Below the pieces are notes generated by a model that saw nothing but the letters and a program-made list of their open reading frames with translations, did not search any database and was not told where the DNA came from. Both the position numbers and the translations under genes were made by a program. 64,000 nucleotides of DNA, from NCBI GenBank assembly GCA_964304625.1, contig OZ199840.1:5704001-5768000 (forward strand), written 5' to 3'. Source of the stretch: Kudoa neothunni (taxonomy: Eukaryota > Cnidaria). The first letter of the stretch is position 1. Each line of letters starts with the position of its first letter. Shown here piece by piece: positions 49,222-61,812 of the stretch.

Positions 49222-50081
49222 CAGCGCTTCCTGATATATTTGATTTCCGCACACCCTACCACTTATGAGGGCAACTCCGCATCTCTTCTCAAACAAGAAA
49301 TTACCAAACAGATTTTTTTATTGGGGAAAATATTTTTATTAAAATTGCATGAAAAAGTACAAGGATCCGTCTTCTTTAACGAAAAATCAAGTGTAAATCA
49401 ATGAAAATTAATACAAATGATATTTAATTAAACGTGTTGACTTTTTTCTTGTATATTGGGGGAAATAATTAAGTCGAAACGAGGCTCTTTATTAGATATA
49501 GATATGTATAAATCATAATTTATAAGTCGACTAAATATTTAATATTTTGGTACAAAGTATCAGATGTGAGAATCGCTCCCGCGCGTAATTTGGATTTTTT
49601 ATTTTAATTATAAACCCAAAGATTCAATAATGAGAAAGAAAATGTGGCTCAGTCATGAATTTATCGTTTTAATTTACGTAATTTTAATGCAATATTGTTT
49701 TTTAAATCATAAAATAAAATTTTCAAGAATTAAACCTATTTTAAAATATTTCATAATTTTCTTTAATTGGATCAGTTAAAATTTTTATTTTTTAATTTAT
49801 TTGAGGATAAAAAGAAACAAATTATTATTTTTGTTCTATATACTAATAAATAGGAACAGCAGGTTGAAAACACACGTTAATTTTCAGTAAAATTTATCGA
49901 AGAACTATTGTTTGTTAGACTTATTTCGGCTCCGCTTGTGGAACACGAATCGCACGTGATATACGTTCGAGAGAGATTCTGATTACTTATAATTGGTGCA
50001 TTATGTACGAAGCATGCTCGGACGTAAAGTTTTTCAGTTGATTTAAGGTGTGAGTCTCCTACCCCAAATCAGGAAGCCTTC
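49222..50081. mobile_element. Non-autonomous hAT element, second copy
   Basis: Starts CAGCGCTTCCTGAT and ends AGGAAGCCTTC; internal similarity to 26613-27298 runs through most of its length (for example the CGCGTAATTTGGATTTT versus CGCGCAATTTTGGATTTT blocks). The flanking 8-mers do not match, so it is older or rearranged. The open frame at 49165-49404 lies mostly inside it and is not a gene. Confidence 0.65.
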
Positions 50082-51156
50082 TCAGTCTATAGAAATCCAT
50101 CTTAATCAATTAATGAATCCGTTTGTGCAATTGCAGCGTAATCAATATTATTTGGTGATATGTTATAAAAAGAGAGAAATTATAATTAGAAGAATCCGTA
50201 TCAGGAAAACCACCATTGGAATTTTGAACAATTTATTCGTTGCGCACTCGCCACAAGTAAATTTTAACATTTTTCGCCAGTTTCAGAGTAATTTAGTCAT
50301 TAGTATAAACTAATAAGTTGTGTATATATTTCTTTAACTATTTTTAACAATTCTATCAATAAAATAATAAGGTATATTTTCACCCGATAATATTTGAATG
50401 CGGTTTTAACGTTAGTTTGTCATAGTGAAAAGAACAAAATTTTTATTTTATGTTTTTGTGTACTACACAATTATACAAAAATAAGAAAAATTACACTAAA
50501 TAATCAATGATCGCCACGGGTAATATATCCCATTCCGTGTTTTCTCGAAAATAAGACCATGTCCTATCATAATTTTACACAACAAATGGCTACGAGATCT
50601 CATCTTAGAATAAACGAGATATTATTTGGAGGGTTAATAGTTACTAGTCTGAAGAAAAATTTATAACAAAAACTGTTGTTTTAATTAATTCAAAACGATT
50701 AACTGAAATTAGGAAGTTAATATAATATTTCCAATTGAATAGATCGCAGCATAAAACGTACTAAACCACAAATTTATTCAATAACTTAGATTTAATTCAA
50801 ATAGAATAGTTGATTTAAAATGTAAAGATATGGTTAAAATCCGTCCAATTATGAATTATTTTCGTTTGATATCAAAATTAATGTGAAATTCATTTGATGA
50901 TTTTAAGGAGCTTTGTGAGGGTGGCGTGATTAAATTTACAAAATAGCTAATATTTTAAAATAAATTGAAATTTTATTGCAAAAAAAGAATTGATTCAATA
51001 TAAATAAAACAAGCTGAAGAGGTTTCTTGAAAACAAGTTTTAAAAATTTATTTAGATAGCCATAATTACACAGAAATACAATACCGTCGTCAAAAATGTC
51101 TAGAAAAAGATTAACATTAACAAAAATCATCGTTATTACTGGTCAGTTATTCAATT
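50082..51156. other. AT-rich spacer
   Basis: No gene. A terminus ATTTGGAGGGTTAA at about 50625-50637 again matches the piggyBac-like family end. Confidence 0.4.
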
Positions 51157-51792
51157 TCATTTATCATCTTCATCATCATTTAAAATAACAATAGATGGGT
51201 TTTCTAAAAAGTGATAATATAATAGTGAAAACAATCTCAACTCGAATACCAGACTTTTCTTCAGAATAACACTTATCCTTATCAGTGAATGCATTTGCAT
51301 TTGGAGTTGTGACGTTGTTGTCGTCATCAAAAGTTTGTTTTTCGTCGGTCTCACTGAGAACTTCCAGTGTACTCTCCCTGGAAACACTCTTCAAGCATCG
51401 CCTCTCCTTATGTGACATAGTTGGCGGTTTTGAAAATAATTTCTCACAGTCAATCTCTAATTTTCAACATAAGTACCGTTAAAAAACTTCCAAAATATAA
51501 CTCATGTCAACCTACCTTTCATGTTTGGAAGCGATAATCGACATCTACTCTCTGTATTTTTTAATACTCTAAGTTTTGGGTCTAAATTATCCATTGTAAA
51601 CCCCCTTTCAATAATATAATCTGGATATGTTTCTTTTGTAACTTTCTGTCTTATGGGTAGTGATTTTTTTATAAAAAATTCCTTTTTCTTTAGCAGTGAT
51701 GTATCAAAATAGTGAAGAGTCGAGTGAAATTTGGAATCAATGTCATACTTTTTTTTGGATGAAGCTTGTTCACCCGATCTATTATGAGACAT
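51157..51792 (-). CDS. Small charged protein with C-terminal SUMO-interaction-like motif
   Basis: Three exons: 51792-51516, 51456-51250 and 51203-51157. Introns are 59 and 46 nt; phases match; 176 residues, with ATG at 51792. The N-terminal half is basic (SSKKKYDIDSK, LLKKKEFFIKKSLPIRQK). The middle holds a Pro/Arg segment (KLFSKPPTMSHKERRC) and then an acidic, Ser/Thr-rich stretch (LEVLSETDEKQTFDDDNN). The last exon encodes NPSIVILNDDEDDK: a hydrophobic I-V-I-L core followed by acidic residues is the classic SUMO-interaction motif. That suggests a nuclear protein recruited to sumoylated partners. I recognise no named family. No membrane segment. Without the second intron the frame runs into a hydrophobic tail; the spliced form is preferred because of the strong GTATTC donor and the SIM-like ending. 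Confidence 0.7.
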
Positions 51793-52369
51793 ATAAAGAT
51801 AATTTTTGGTTGATTCTGAAATTTATTATCCTTAAAAATTGACAACTAAAAACTATAGATTCAACCTTATTGTTATATTCAATGGTTGTACTGTTTCGTG
51901 AGCTTTTCTTATAAATCTATCCGAGATAATCTAGGTCGGGACTATTCATACAATTGTTGCTTGATATAACTTCACCAAAAATTATACACGATTAACGATA
52001 ATTTATATTAGGTATTTCAGAAGAATAATATCTTTGAAAACATATAAGTGAAACTAACCTAGCATAACACATCAATTTGCGACCAAAAACGTATGTTATT
52101 CACGTATATTATTTGAAGCCGTGATACATCCATTGACGGATACTATCAAAATATATTGTTTCACAAATTAGTGATAAAAATTTTTTATTAGCTATATATT
52201 TCCGTGCTTACAATCAAATCGTAACTTAATTTGTCTAAATGCTTATTTAGCGGACCTATTTTTTAACGTGACAATAAATACGTGCTTTTTCTTTATTCGC
52301 AGCTATCAGTAAATTACGTAAAATCCTCTTAAGAACTTATGTTTAATCTGGAATAATAATATTATACAC
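51793..52369. other. AT-rich spacer
   Basis: Upstream flank of the minus-strand gene; nothing recognised. Confidence 0.45.
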
Positions 52370-52964
52370 CAGGGGTTTTCTAGCGGGGGTGAATTTACCC
52401 CTTGGGAATAAAATTCAAATGAAAGGGGTAGATTAAGTAACAACCAAATTGGATTGGGAAATTTTTGCATTATGAGTTTGTGACGTACTTTAGGATTTCA
52501 AGGAAATTATTATTTAGGGCTATTAACGCAGTATGAATTAGATAGAAATGCTTAAAATGCTATTAGAAATGATTATTTAATAGTTATCTTTGAAACTATT
52601 ATCAGTATTTTTCTGTTATGGCTCGTTTATCTTTTAGTGGTGTGGCCTAATAATAATAATACATAAAATGACTATTTTCTTGCTAAATAATATTCAAGTG
52701 TCATTAGTTTTTATTATTCTTAATTATTTCTGGTCCTAAAAGTTGAGGAATGAAGAAAAAATAATTAAATCTATATACAGCTTGTGATTAAGATAAGATG
52801 TGACTAAAAATTGTCTCATTGTACAAGCGTACATGCCTATTAGGATTAGAATTTGGCCTGCAAATAACCTCCGCTATAACTAAATCGGTATAAAACCTAA
52901 AAGTAAATATGAATTTGGCTTCCAAGTTAGGGGGTAAATACAAAAAAACGGTTGAGAACCCCTG
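52370..52964. mobile_element. Non-autonomous hAT element (CAGGGGTT termini)
   Basis: Starts CAGGGGTTTTCTAGC and ends GGTTGAGAACCCCTG, inverted repeats typical of hAT elements (CAGGGGTTCTCAACC). Internal sequence at about 52690-52860 resembles 38365-38560 (TAAATAATATTCA.GTG.C..TAGTTTT and neighbours). AATATTATACAC occurs just outside both ends, but not at the exact 8-bp distance. Confidence 0.7.
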
Positions 52965-53522
52965 CTCTATACCAAATATTATACACAGAATTGTATTTAA
53001 CAGTGACTGACAAATGAGTTGTTTAAATAAATTACTAGACTATAAAAAATACAACCTAAATTTTTATTCTATCGTTTTATTAATGATATCAAAGTTTCAA
53101 AAAAATCAGAATTTTAAAGTTAATACAGATAAGTCATGTTTTTATGCCAATATCTCACCAAATCTTAATGTGTTAATTTAAAATTTGTTGGAGAAATTAT
53201 CATAAGAGTTTTCAATCAAACTCAGAAATTTGCCTTAAAGATTGAAATACAATAGAACTGGGCTCATATATAATGGGTTGTCTTGTTGCATTGACTATTT
53301 CATGCCCTGTGTTGTCGTATGGCAACATTTGAATTGACGTCTTATTAAATCACTCCAACAAGTTTTTCTAACTTTATTTAAACAACAATATTTTGTTGCT
53401 CCTAAAAAATATATTCATATTGCGTTATTTTCAGATATTAAAGGGTTAATATAAAGTTTTTTTCTTACACTCTCTATTATAATAAACGTAATAAAAATCG
53501 CGAATTAACTTTTATAAGATTA
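52965..53522. other. AT-rich spacer
   Basis: Sequence between a hAT element and the large palindrome; no gene recognised. Confidence 0.45.
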
Positions 53523-56500
53523 TTAACCTTGGAAAGCTCAGTGGGCCCCCTTTGGGTTCAAAGTTTAATTACATGCTTGTGAAATTATAGGGATATACTT
53601 TATAACAAAATTAACGTTACGTAAATTATATAAAAAAATTTATGTAACTATATTTATAAGAAACAAAAAAAATTTTCATCCCGTATATGTTACTTATAAG
53701 GTCACTTGATTATGGTTAAGTGTCCTTTTATAGTTTATATAACTTAAAATGGTAAACGTTATTTTTTGTTATAATTTCAGGAATCTTTAAGTTAAAAATA
53801 CCCATAGAGAGTGCTTTTAGTAATATTTAGCTGTTCATTGAATCTATTAATTTTTTGTTCTAAATTAAGATTTTGTGAAGAAATCAAACTTTAATATATT
53901 AACAACATTTATTCAAATTATAATACACAGTATTGTTAATTTCACCTAAATATGCATGATGTAATGTTGGTTGTGGAATGTTTAAAAAGGAGATTATTGG
54001 GGATGCACAACAAGATTAGTCATTATCATAATTTTTAAAGTAATAACACGGATTTCAGCAAAATATTTTTTCATAGCAATTCAAAATAATTTAATAAAAT
54101 CTACCACTATTTATTATTTATATAGTAAGGTCACGACGCTATTTCCATAGAATCATTGTCGATGTCCAACGATAAATGGAAATTATGGAGAGTGTGGTTC
54201 CCCCATTTTTAACGTTTTTTGTGACTTTTTCGTCGGAAACGATTCTAAAAAATCTTATATGCGCTTCTCATCTGGAGAGAATTAAAATTGTTTCCAAAAT
54301 TTTTAAAATAAATTTTGCTTTTAATCGCATATATGGCGGCGAAATTAACACTATAATCCTCATTTTAAACACTGGTTTCTATGTTTCACTATGGAGGAAT
54401 ATGAATGTGACTAAAAATCATGCATCGAACTATTTATTTTATTTTTACATGATATTATTTAAAAAAATTAGCAGTAATTTATTATTAATAGCTGTTTTTC
54501 AGAAATATAGAATATTATAAGTTTCTTCATACTCATAACACTTACTCATTTAAGTTGTTGTTTAATTAAAGCAAAATAACTATTTTGGGCATTATAAATC
54601 TTTCCAGCCGAAACTCTCTATCATTTTAGTCAAGTGTTGGGTGTTATTGTTAAATTGTCTTCTAACCTTGACTCTATGAAGTGATTATTAACTGGAAAAT
54701 GTATAAACATAATTACACGAGATGATTGTACAGTTTTTTATTGATTCATCAGTTGTTAACATCGAATTATTTGTCTTTATCTAAATATAATGTATTTCAA
54801 TTTAGATTAATATTTTATTTATATATAATCTTATAATTTTTTTTTAGAATTATAATTCATATTTTGACTATTAAAGTATAATAATTCAAGGCAGGCTCTA
54901 TTTATTGATATTTATTATTCGGATCAAAACTTTTCAATCATTAAATCTGAAAAATAATTTTGATAACTTCTAAAAGGTTACCGTTGAATGTTCCCAAGAA
55001 CATAATATTCCTCTTCTCCTAAGATTGTCATTTTCATTATTCCGACGGCGAATGCACATGATGGTTTTTATGCCGGCTGTAAAACCACGAGTCAGTTTTC
55101 TTTTCGTAGGAAATGTTTTCATTGTCCCAATGGCTGAAAATCGCGGCGCACAAACGGATTTATACCCTCAAGAATGGTTATAAATAACTTCATAATTATC
55201 CCTAGTTCATAAAAGATCTAGATACGTATATCATTTATCATATAAAAGTATTATTTTTAAATCGATATCAACGGTAATATAATTCATTGAAATTAAGATG
55301 GATAAAGTAAGTATTTTTGGTATTACTCAACTTTCAAAGATCACTTGTTATACAACATCCCCCTTCCTTGTTTTATATCATTTTCTCAATATAAATTTTT
55401 CAATAAAAATAAGTTTCTGCCATTGCATCACCACAAATAAAGAGAAGAGAAATCACCACCATGCCTCAGGGAAACATTAATCATACTTTGTATTGAAATA
55501 GAAAACCTATTAATTTCTATTTTGAGAATGAATTTTAAAATATGATCTTATAAAAAATCTTCAAATAACAACAAATTAAAAGCATCTAGTTTGAGTCTTG
55601 TATTTTACAAAAAAGTATTAATATTCGACGTCATTAGAATATAATAATTAAATTAACAATATATTCACCAAAATATTTGTTTAAACATAAAAAATAAAAA
55701 AATGTATTTTATTTCGAAGTCGAACTTAAATTAGAGTCAGAAATGTTAAAATATTATTGTAGGTTTTAATTTATTTAATTAAACCCTTAACTCAATATTT
55801 ATCATTCTCTGTTCCATTAAAAATCAAGAATATGAAGAAAAAGAAATTATAATAATACAAAAAATATTTCATTAAAATAAAAAAAAATTGATATTAACGT
55901 AAATGCAAAACAAAATTAAATTTATATTAATAATAATCCGCCAAAATAAATTCCGATTCTAAAGATTATTCTCAATTATTAACTTGTTGGAAACTGTTAT
56001 CTTAGTTAATTACAAATTTTCTAATTAATAATCACGCTTTAAGCAGTTTAGGAGACAATTTATCAAATAACGCTCAATACTTTCCCTAATAATGTAGCGG
56101 TTTGACAATAAAAATTCATAATACTAAAAATACTTTTACAGCTTTAATCTGGATAAAATAAACATGAAAAAATGTTATGAGGAAGGAGAAAGTTTCAATA
56201 TTCTACTTGCCAGAACAACATCCGTTTATAATGACTTATTGTTATATTTTTTCATTATAATACCATGAAAAAATATAATAAACACTTAAATGTACAAATT
56301 GTTATCACATTCATATTCCTTCATAGTTAAATATAGAAACCAGTGTTTAACATGAGGATTATGTTATTGACCCAGCCATCATGTATGCGATTAGAAGAAA
56401 AATCTATTTTTAAAATTTTGATACGATCCAGATGAGAAGAACATATAAGATTTTTTCAAATTGCTTCTGACGAAAAAAATCGTAAAAACACGCTAAAAAT

Positions 56501-57069
56501 GGGGGAGCCACAAACTTCACAATAGCCCAATAGGTTATTATCTTGTTCGTCCCATAACCTCTGTATATTATGATCAGATTCTTGGAGATCTCATTTGTCT
56601 GTAAAATATTTTATGAAATTTAAGGAGATTGAAATCGAGCGTATTATTCCCAGCCATTGCGAATCTCGCGACGTATAAAACTTCATCTAATTTTGAAACC
56701 TTCGACAACCGAACCGACATTACATCATGTTTATTTAGGTGAAATTATCAATATTATAGACTATGATTTAAAATAAATGTTCTCTAGAATTTAAAGTTTA
56801 ATTTTTTCCAATTAATCTTAATTTTGGGTAAAGTATCACAAGATCTATCGTATAGCTAAATATTATGAAAATCACTCTTTACGGACATTTTCACTTTCTA
56901 AATTCCTGAAATTATAACAAAAAATATTGTTTATCCTCTTTAATTAAATAATCTATATAACAATACTTTACGATAACTAAGTGACTTTATTCGGCCAATT
57001 TATACTTGTGCCAAAAAGGGGCCCATTGGGCTTGTGTGTAACTATTTTTGGCGACTTTTTTAGGGTTAA
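53523..57069. repeat. 3.5-kb imperfect palindrome with TTAA ends
   Basis: Left and right halves align in reverse complement over most of their length, centred near 55.3 kb. Matching pairs include GGGCCCC near 53555 and GGGGCCC near 57020; TTATAATTTCAGGAATCTT near 53775 and its complement near 56915; the 54195-54400 block (CCCCCATTTTTA, AAATCTTATATG, CTTCTCATCTGGA, AACACTGGTTTCTAT) with 56530-56335; and weaker matches near 54545/56165 and 54690/56010. Outer limits are TTAACC at 53523 and GGGTTAA ending 57069, as in the piggyBac-like copies. The open frames at 54176-54520 and 55298-55480 lie inside it and are not considered genes. Confidence 0.75.
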
Positions 57070-57798
57070 ACTTGATCTGATCCATTGTTATGCATGATGG
57101 CTCATTCTTCGTACGGCCCTAAAGTTTGATTTCAATATAAATCATTTGTTAAAATTGATCTACTCCTTATTTTAAATTTTGACAGACGTCATGAATTTTG
57201 TGATATTGATCTAAAGAAGAAATGGTACATATAAATAAATTTAAATACACAAATATTACAAATTTTCTAATCGCCATAATGATCAAAGTTTTAAATTAAT
57301 TCATCAAATCTTATCGCTTAATTTTATACAATGAATAATCATTTAAAACATAAAAAAATCTATCCTCAAAGTTCTTAATAATTTCAAAAATAATATCGCA
57401 ACAATCCTTTAATCAGTGAAATTGAAAACTCTATTTCTTGCTTTCAGGAATTTCACGTATTACATAACACTTCCCATTGGAATTGATTTCTAAATTATAG
57501 AAACCATGTGAAATTAAGAATTTTCCACAAATCGTTATAGTATAAACATAGTTTTATATATTTAATTATCGTATAGAGCATATTCTCAAATTGGCATGAA
57601 AAATAACATTATATAAAGAATTATCAAGAAACACCAACCAAATGGCTAAGATTATTGATAAAGTCTTGGTATTGTGTTAATTACATAATAATATTTTGAA
57701 TTGAAAATTAAGGGATAGCTTTCTAAATACTAACCAAAATTTTCCGCTAAAGAGAAAAAGGCAAAAATAACAAACAAATCAATATTTTTAACAGAGTT
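57070..57798. other. AT-rich spacer
   Basis: Contains the 3' flank of the SH3 gene; no other feature recognised. Confidence 0.45.
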
Positions 57799-58571
57799 TT
57801 AATTTGTAAATTTTTTCCTTATACTTGAAAATCCCCGATTTACACTAGAAGCTAACTTTTTAATGGGCATTGTATTTGATGATTTAACAGATGGTTGAGG
57901 AAGAGTTGAGCTGGTATGGTCGAGGCTAGGGGCCACCGGAGAATATTTTGATGGATTGGTCAGGGCAGATCTACCATTAGGCTCTTTCTCTTGTAAAGAT
58001 TGGGAACTAATAGTAAATCAGTTTTATTACTGCGAAAAGACTAATACGTCGCAAGTCTTGCAGGTCTAGGTGGTTTAACTCTTTATTTAATGTCAAGTGT
58101 TGTTAGTCTATCAGATTGTCACAAATAATAAAATGTACCCTTGTTTTTTCATTTCTTCCCTTTTCTTAAATTCTTCGTGTTCTAATAGACAGACATAAAA
58201 TATAAGTTTATTATTTCAGTCAATAGATCCAGGACATACCTTTAGAGTCCCATTTTGCAACACACCTCTTAGGGAACATTCCTTCCATTTGAGGATTGTC
58301 ATTCATATTACCAAACCAAAATGATTGATCATCCTTTTGGGTCACCACTATTACATCGCCTTCTTTCATTGACAAGTCCATTGTGGAGAAGCCTTCAAAT
58401 TTAAAAATACACACGTACAATTCTTTGTTGTTCTTATTCGTAAAGAAGAGATTTATACTCAACGTCAAATACATTAAAAATTACCGCATTGAGATGATTT
58501 GGCTTTTCATCGTCGGAAATATCACCCAAAACCTGCTCTATTTGATCTTTAGTGCTGGTATAGTTGCTCAT
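57799..58571 (-). CDS. SH3-domain adaptor protein
   Basis: Five exons: 58571-58485, 58432-58240, 58181-58139, 58080-58048 and 58006-57799. Introns are 52, 58, 58 and 41 nt; phases match; 187 residues. A short acidic N-terminus (DQIEQVLGDISDDEK) precedes a single SH3 domain (about 33-90). The domain shows VCIFKFEG at the ALYDY position, the acidic RT loop (MDLSMKEGDVI), FWFG at the Trp pair position and MFPKRCV at the FPxxYV position. A charged helix (EHEEFKKREEMKKQG) and a proline-rich VKPPRPAR stretch follow, then a Ser/Pro-rich linker and a basic C-terminus (GFSSIRKKFTN). SH3 domains bind PxxP ligands, so this is probably a scaffold in signalling or endocytosis; no specific orthologue is recognised. 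The KPPRPAR stretch might bind its own SH3. Exons 3 and 4 (43 and 33 nt) are very small. Confidence 0.85.
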
Positions 58572-59625
58572 CGTAATTGGATCGAAGTTATAAAAACTCA
58601 ACCCAGTAATGCCCTAATCTAATACTATTAGTCTGTTTGGAATTAATTGTATGATTTAATTTTGAGACTAGCAAACAATTAATTCGGTTATTCTTTGGAT
58701 AGGTTGAGATCTTAGGTGGTCAAGATTATACGTTTGTTTCAAATGAAATATACAAAATATATCTTGGTAATAATTCACGGAATGTTACGACTGCCTAAAT
58801 TAGTCTTATCAATAGAAATTAAATTTGTTTAGCAGCAGCTATACACGTATGAGTCTCGAAGTTGAGTAACAGTGTATGTAATAATGAATATTTTTTGACT
58901 CTAATATATGTTAATCGACCAGTATAATTGTATTTATTACCCCAAGATCGCATTTAATGGCCTTCTAAGTTTTACCTTAGCGGATTATAAAATATTTCAC
59001 ATTAAGATTAAATCTGATAGTTACTCAGCTGACACACCATTATCATGATGATATTATCATTTTTTATTGCATAATTAAGTGGAATCAAGGTCGTCCAAAA
59101 ATTAACACTGATTTTTTTCTTTTATAGAGCAGGTAGGATTAAATATGTACCTATGTCTAACGCCTAAATTATTCAATTCCAATTTTTTTCAAAAAATAGA
59201 ATTCAGCAAATAATTACTATCAATATTTTGTTGTAGTTGAAAAATAGAAAATAATTAATAATTATTAGAGAGTAAATCTCAGTGATAATATATATAAATG
59301 ATTAACTGATTAGATTATGATTTATGAATGAACCAGTTATTTACATTATAATTATTGGTTTCGATCACATAATAAAAGATGAAGTCAGTGGAAAAAGGTT
59401 TGATGTTCTAGGCGTCAACTTTTTACTATTATTTGGAAAATTTTGCGGCGTTTTAAGTCAAAGAGCCGCTAACTAATGGTATTAATCGTTAAACTTCCAG
59501 ATACTTGTACATTCCATCCAGTCTACGTATTGTTGTCGTTGTAATTTAAAGCTCTGTCAACATATTCTTACAACTAAAATATTAATTTTTAGTAATTAAT
59601 AAAAATTAAAATATTTTAAGTTGAT
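58572..59625. other. AT-rich spacer
   Basis: About 1 kb upstream of the SH3 gene; no exon or RNA gene recognised. Confidence 0.45.
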
Positions 59626-60896
59626 TTAACCCTCTAACGAACTTGAGGTCTTTTGGACTCCAAAGTAGTTTTTAATTGATTATATGTTACTTATTCTTTC
59701 GAATCACTCGAAATTGATGTTATTTCTATGAAATTACGATATTTAAAACGTAATAAACTTTGAAAAAATTAACAAAATTTCGGATTGAAACAAACAATCA
59801 TACTCCAACGAACACGGGATCTTTTGGACCCCAAGGTTTTATTTTACGAGTATACTATGAAAATTTTTTTAAAAGTAAAAAAGCGATGTTTTATGAATTC
59901 TATCGACACATTCTTTTGTAAAATGGTGATTAATATGCCATTTAATCTGTGTTAATATCTTATTAATAATCTCGGATCCTGTTCGCGAATGATCGTACGA
60001 AAAATGATATTTCGCGTCCATTGTTTTCGTTGATAACTTGAAAACTATATATTCCTCAGACAAAACTAATTATATAAATTGTTAAAAATTTTATCTGAAT
60101 TGTCTAATTATTTGAACAATACTTACATTTCTTTGATGAATGAACCGAGAACTAGTATTTATTGCAACATGAGCATGTAGTTCGAGTTTATTTTATCAGT
60201 TCCTCGAAGACAATATTTACATCGACGTCTTTTTTCGGCTATTCGTAAGCTTTTAAATAAGGTCCTTAAATAGGGCGATTTTACGTTGACAATTTCCCGT
60301 TCTGTAGATTTCGGTCCATGAGAGGTTAATGGTTAATAGAGAACTTGTGCGATTTCCTTTAAAAATATTTTAGTTTCGTCCTTTCGATGGATTAACTGAG
60401 ATGAGAGTATAAGTGTATTATTTTAATGATTTTAAAGGTGTTCTTCAACTCAAAATATTTGTATAATTTGACAAAGGCGGGGTTTCGCGCTAGTTTAGAT
60501 TAAAAAAACTAACTGAAGAAGTATTACGGTCTAGGTGAAAATAAATAATAATTGTTATTTTAGTTTATGTATTGAATTATTGTTTATAGAAAATTAAAAT
60601 ATTTTTGGCAAATAAGAACCCAAATTATTAATTTAAACAATAAATTAGTTATTAAACAGTGGCTTACATTTTGCGATTATTTCCTAACAGCTTACGAATA
60701 ATTACGTAAAAGATTTAACAGGATTAATTGTTCTATTTCTCATTGCTTTACTGAAAAACTAGTCAATAGAAATCGAAAATACCAGAAAATTGAATCGGTA
60801 ACAATTCTTGGAGCTAGTTTATCAAATAATAATCTGGGGTCAAATTAACCCCAAAAGACCTCCGAAAATAGATTTTTGGCGACTTTAGATGGTTAA
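59626..60896 (-). mobile_element. piggyBac-like deletion derivative, copy C
   Basis: Flanked by TTAA at 59626-59629 and 60893-60896. Termini are CCCTCTAACGAACTTGAGG (left) and GGCGACTTTAGATGG (right). An internal second copy of the 'GATCTTTTGGACCCC' subterminal word lies near 59820. The minus strand carries the same two coding stretches as the GAK-intron copy: the cysteine-rich C-terminal domain at about 60290-60125 and then a conserved 64-codon frame at 60063-59869 (SEEYIVFKLSTKTMDAKYHF). It is in opposite orientation to the 40-kb copy. No catalytic core. Confidence 0.75.
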
Positions 60897-61812
60897 AATG
60901 AAGTTATATTTAAGGTTTTTATTAAATAAAGATGAAAGCTAACGGTATGAAAATTTCACAACAATAAAATGGATTCTGAATTATCTATTTAAGAATAGGC
61001 CTGAAAATACGATTTGTTATGAAACTCCAAAACAAGCTAGGCGATTTTGTGACTACATCAACTTTAAATTAGATATTGAAGGAATTGAACCAGTGTGTGA
61101 ATTCGGCTACATGAATTTAAGAAAAAGAGCTTATGAAAATAAACAATGATTCAAACAAGCGATTTAACTAATTTTATATGACTAAAAAGGCTAAACAAAC
61201 AAAAACTCCCACGTAAATGGGCTCATAAATACAATGGGATCACTTATTTGATATCAATTACTTGATAAAATGCAATAATTCTAAGAGTATTGAAATGGAA
61301 ATCGGCTTTAATTTTATGTTTTGGATTTATCAAGAAAATCAACCGTTTCTAAAGTTACTCCGAAATGAATATGAGCATTAATAATTATAAGTGTCAACAC
61401 AAAAGAATAAAATTTCTAGAAGGCCTTAAACTATCAAAATTATCGAAATCGACCTATTTAAATACAAATAATCCTTTGTATTAGTTGCGGAAGCGTTTAT
61501 GTATCTTTAAAGATATAACACGAATAGAATTAAATATAGCTAAAAAAAGAAACAATTACCTTCGACAAATATATAATAAAGCTTTAAATATATGAGGGAT
61601 AATACATATTAATAACAATTGTTGTAAACATTCATATATTTGGGTGGATTTAAAATGTTTATGACCTTTTGTTGAGCTAATAAAGAGTAAAGCATTGTTT
61701 ACGACAGGTGCTCGAGAATTAATCAATATAAGTTGGGTTTTATTCTAATTTGAGAGGTTTATCCCTACTAAAATTCTAAAGTTTTGTTGTGGTGGTTATA
61801 ATTGAGTGTTAT
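60897..61812. other. Spacer upstream of the lamin gene
   Basis: No gene model. Around 61010-61150 a plus-strand coding-like patch (FCDYINFKLDIEGIEPVCEF) may be another transposon scrap next to copy C. Confidence 0.4.

Noticed and set aside
49165-49404. 79-codon plus-strand frame as a gene
   Set aside because: Most of it is inside the non-autonomous hAT copy at 49222-50081; the equivalent part of the other copy is not open.
54176-54520. 114-codon plus-strand frame as a gene
   Set aside because: It lies in an arm of the 3.5-kb palindrome and is repeated in inverted form at 56530-56310 without an open frame, so it is repeat sequence.
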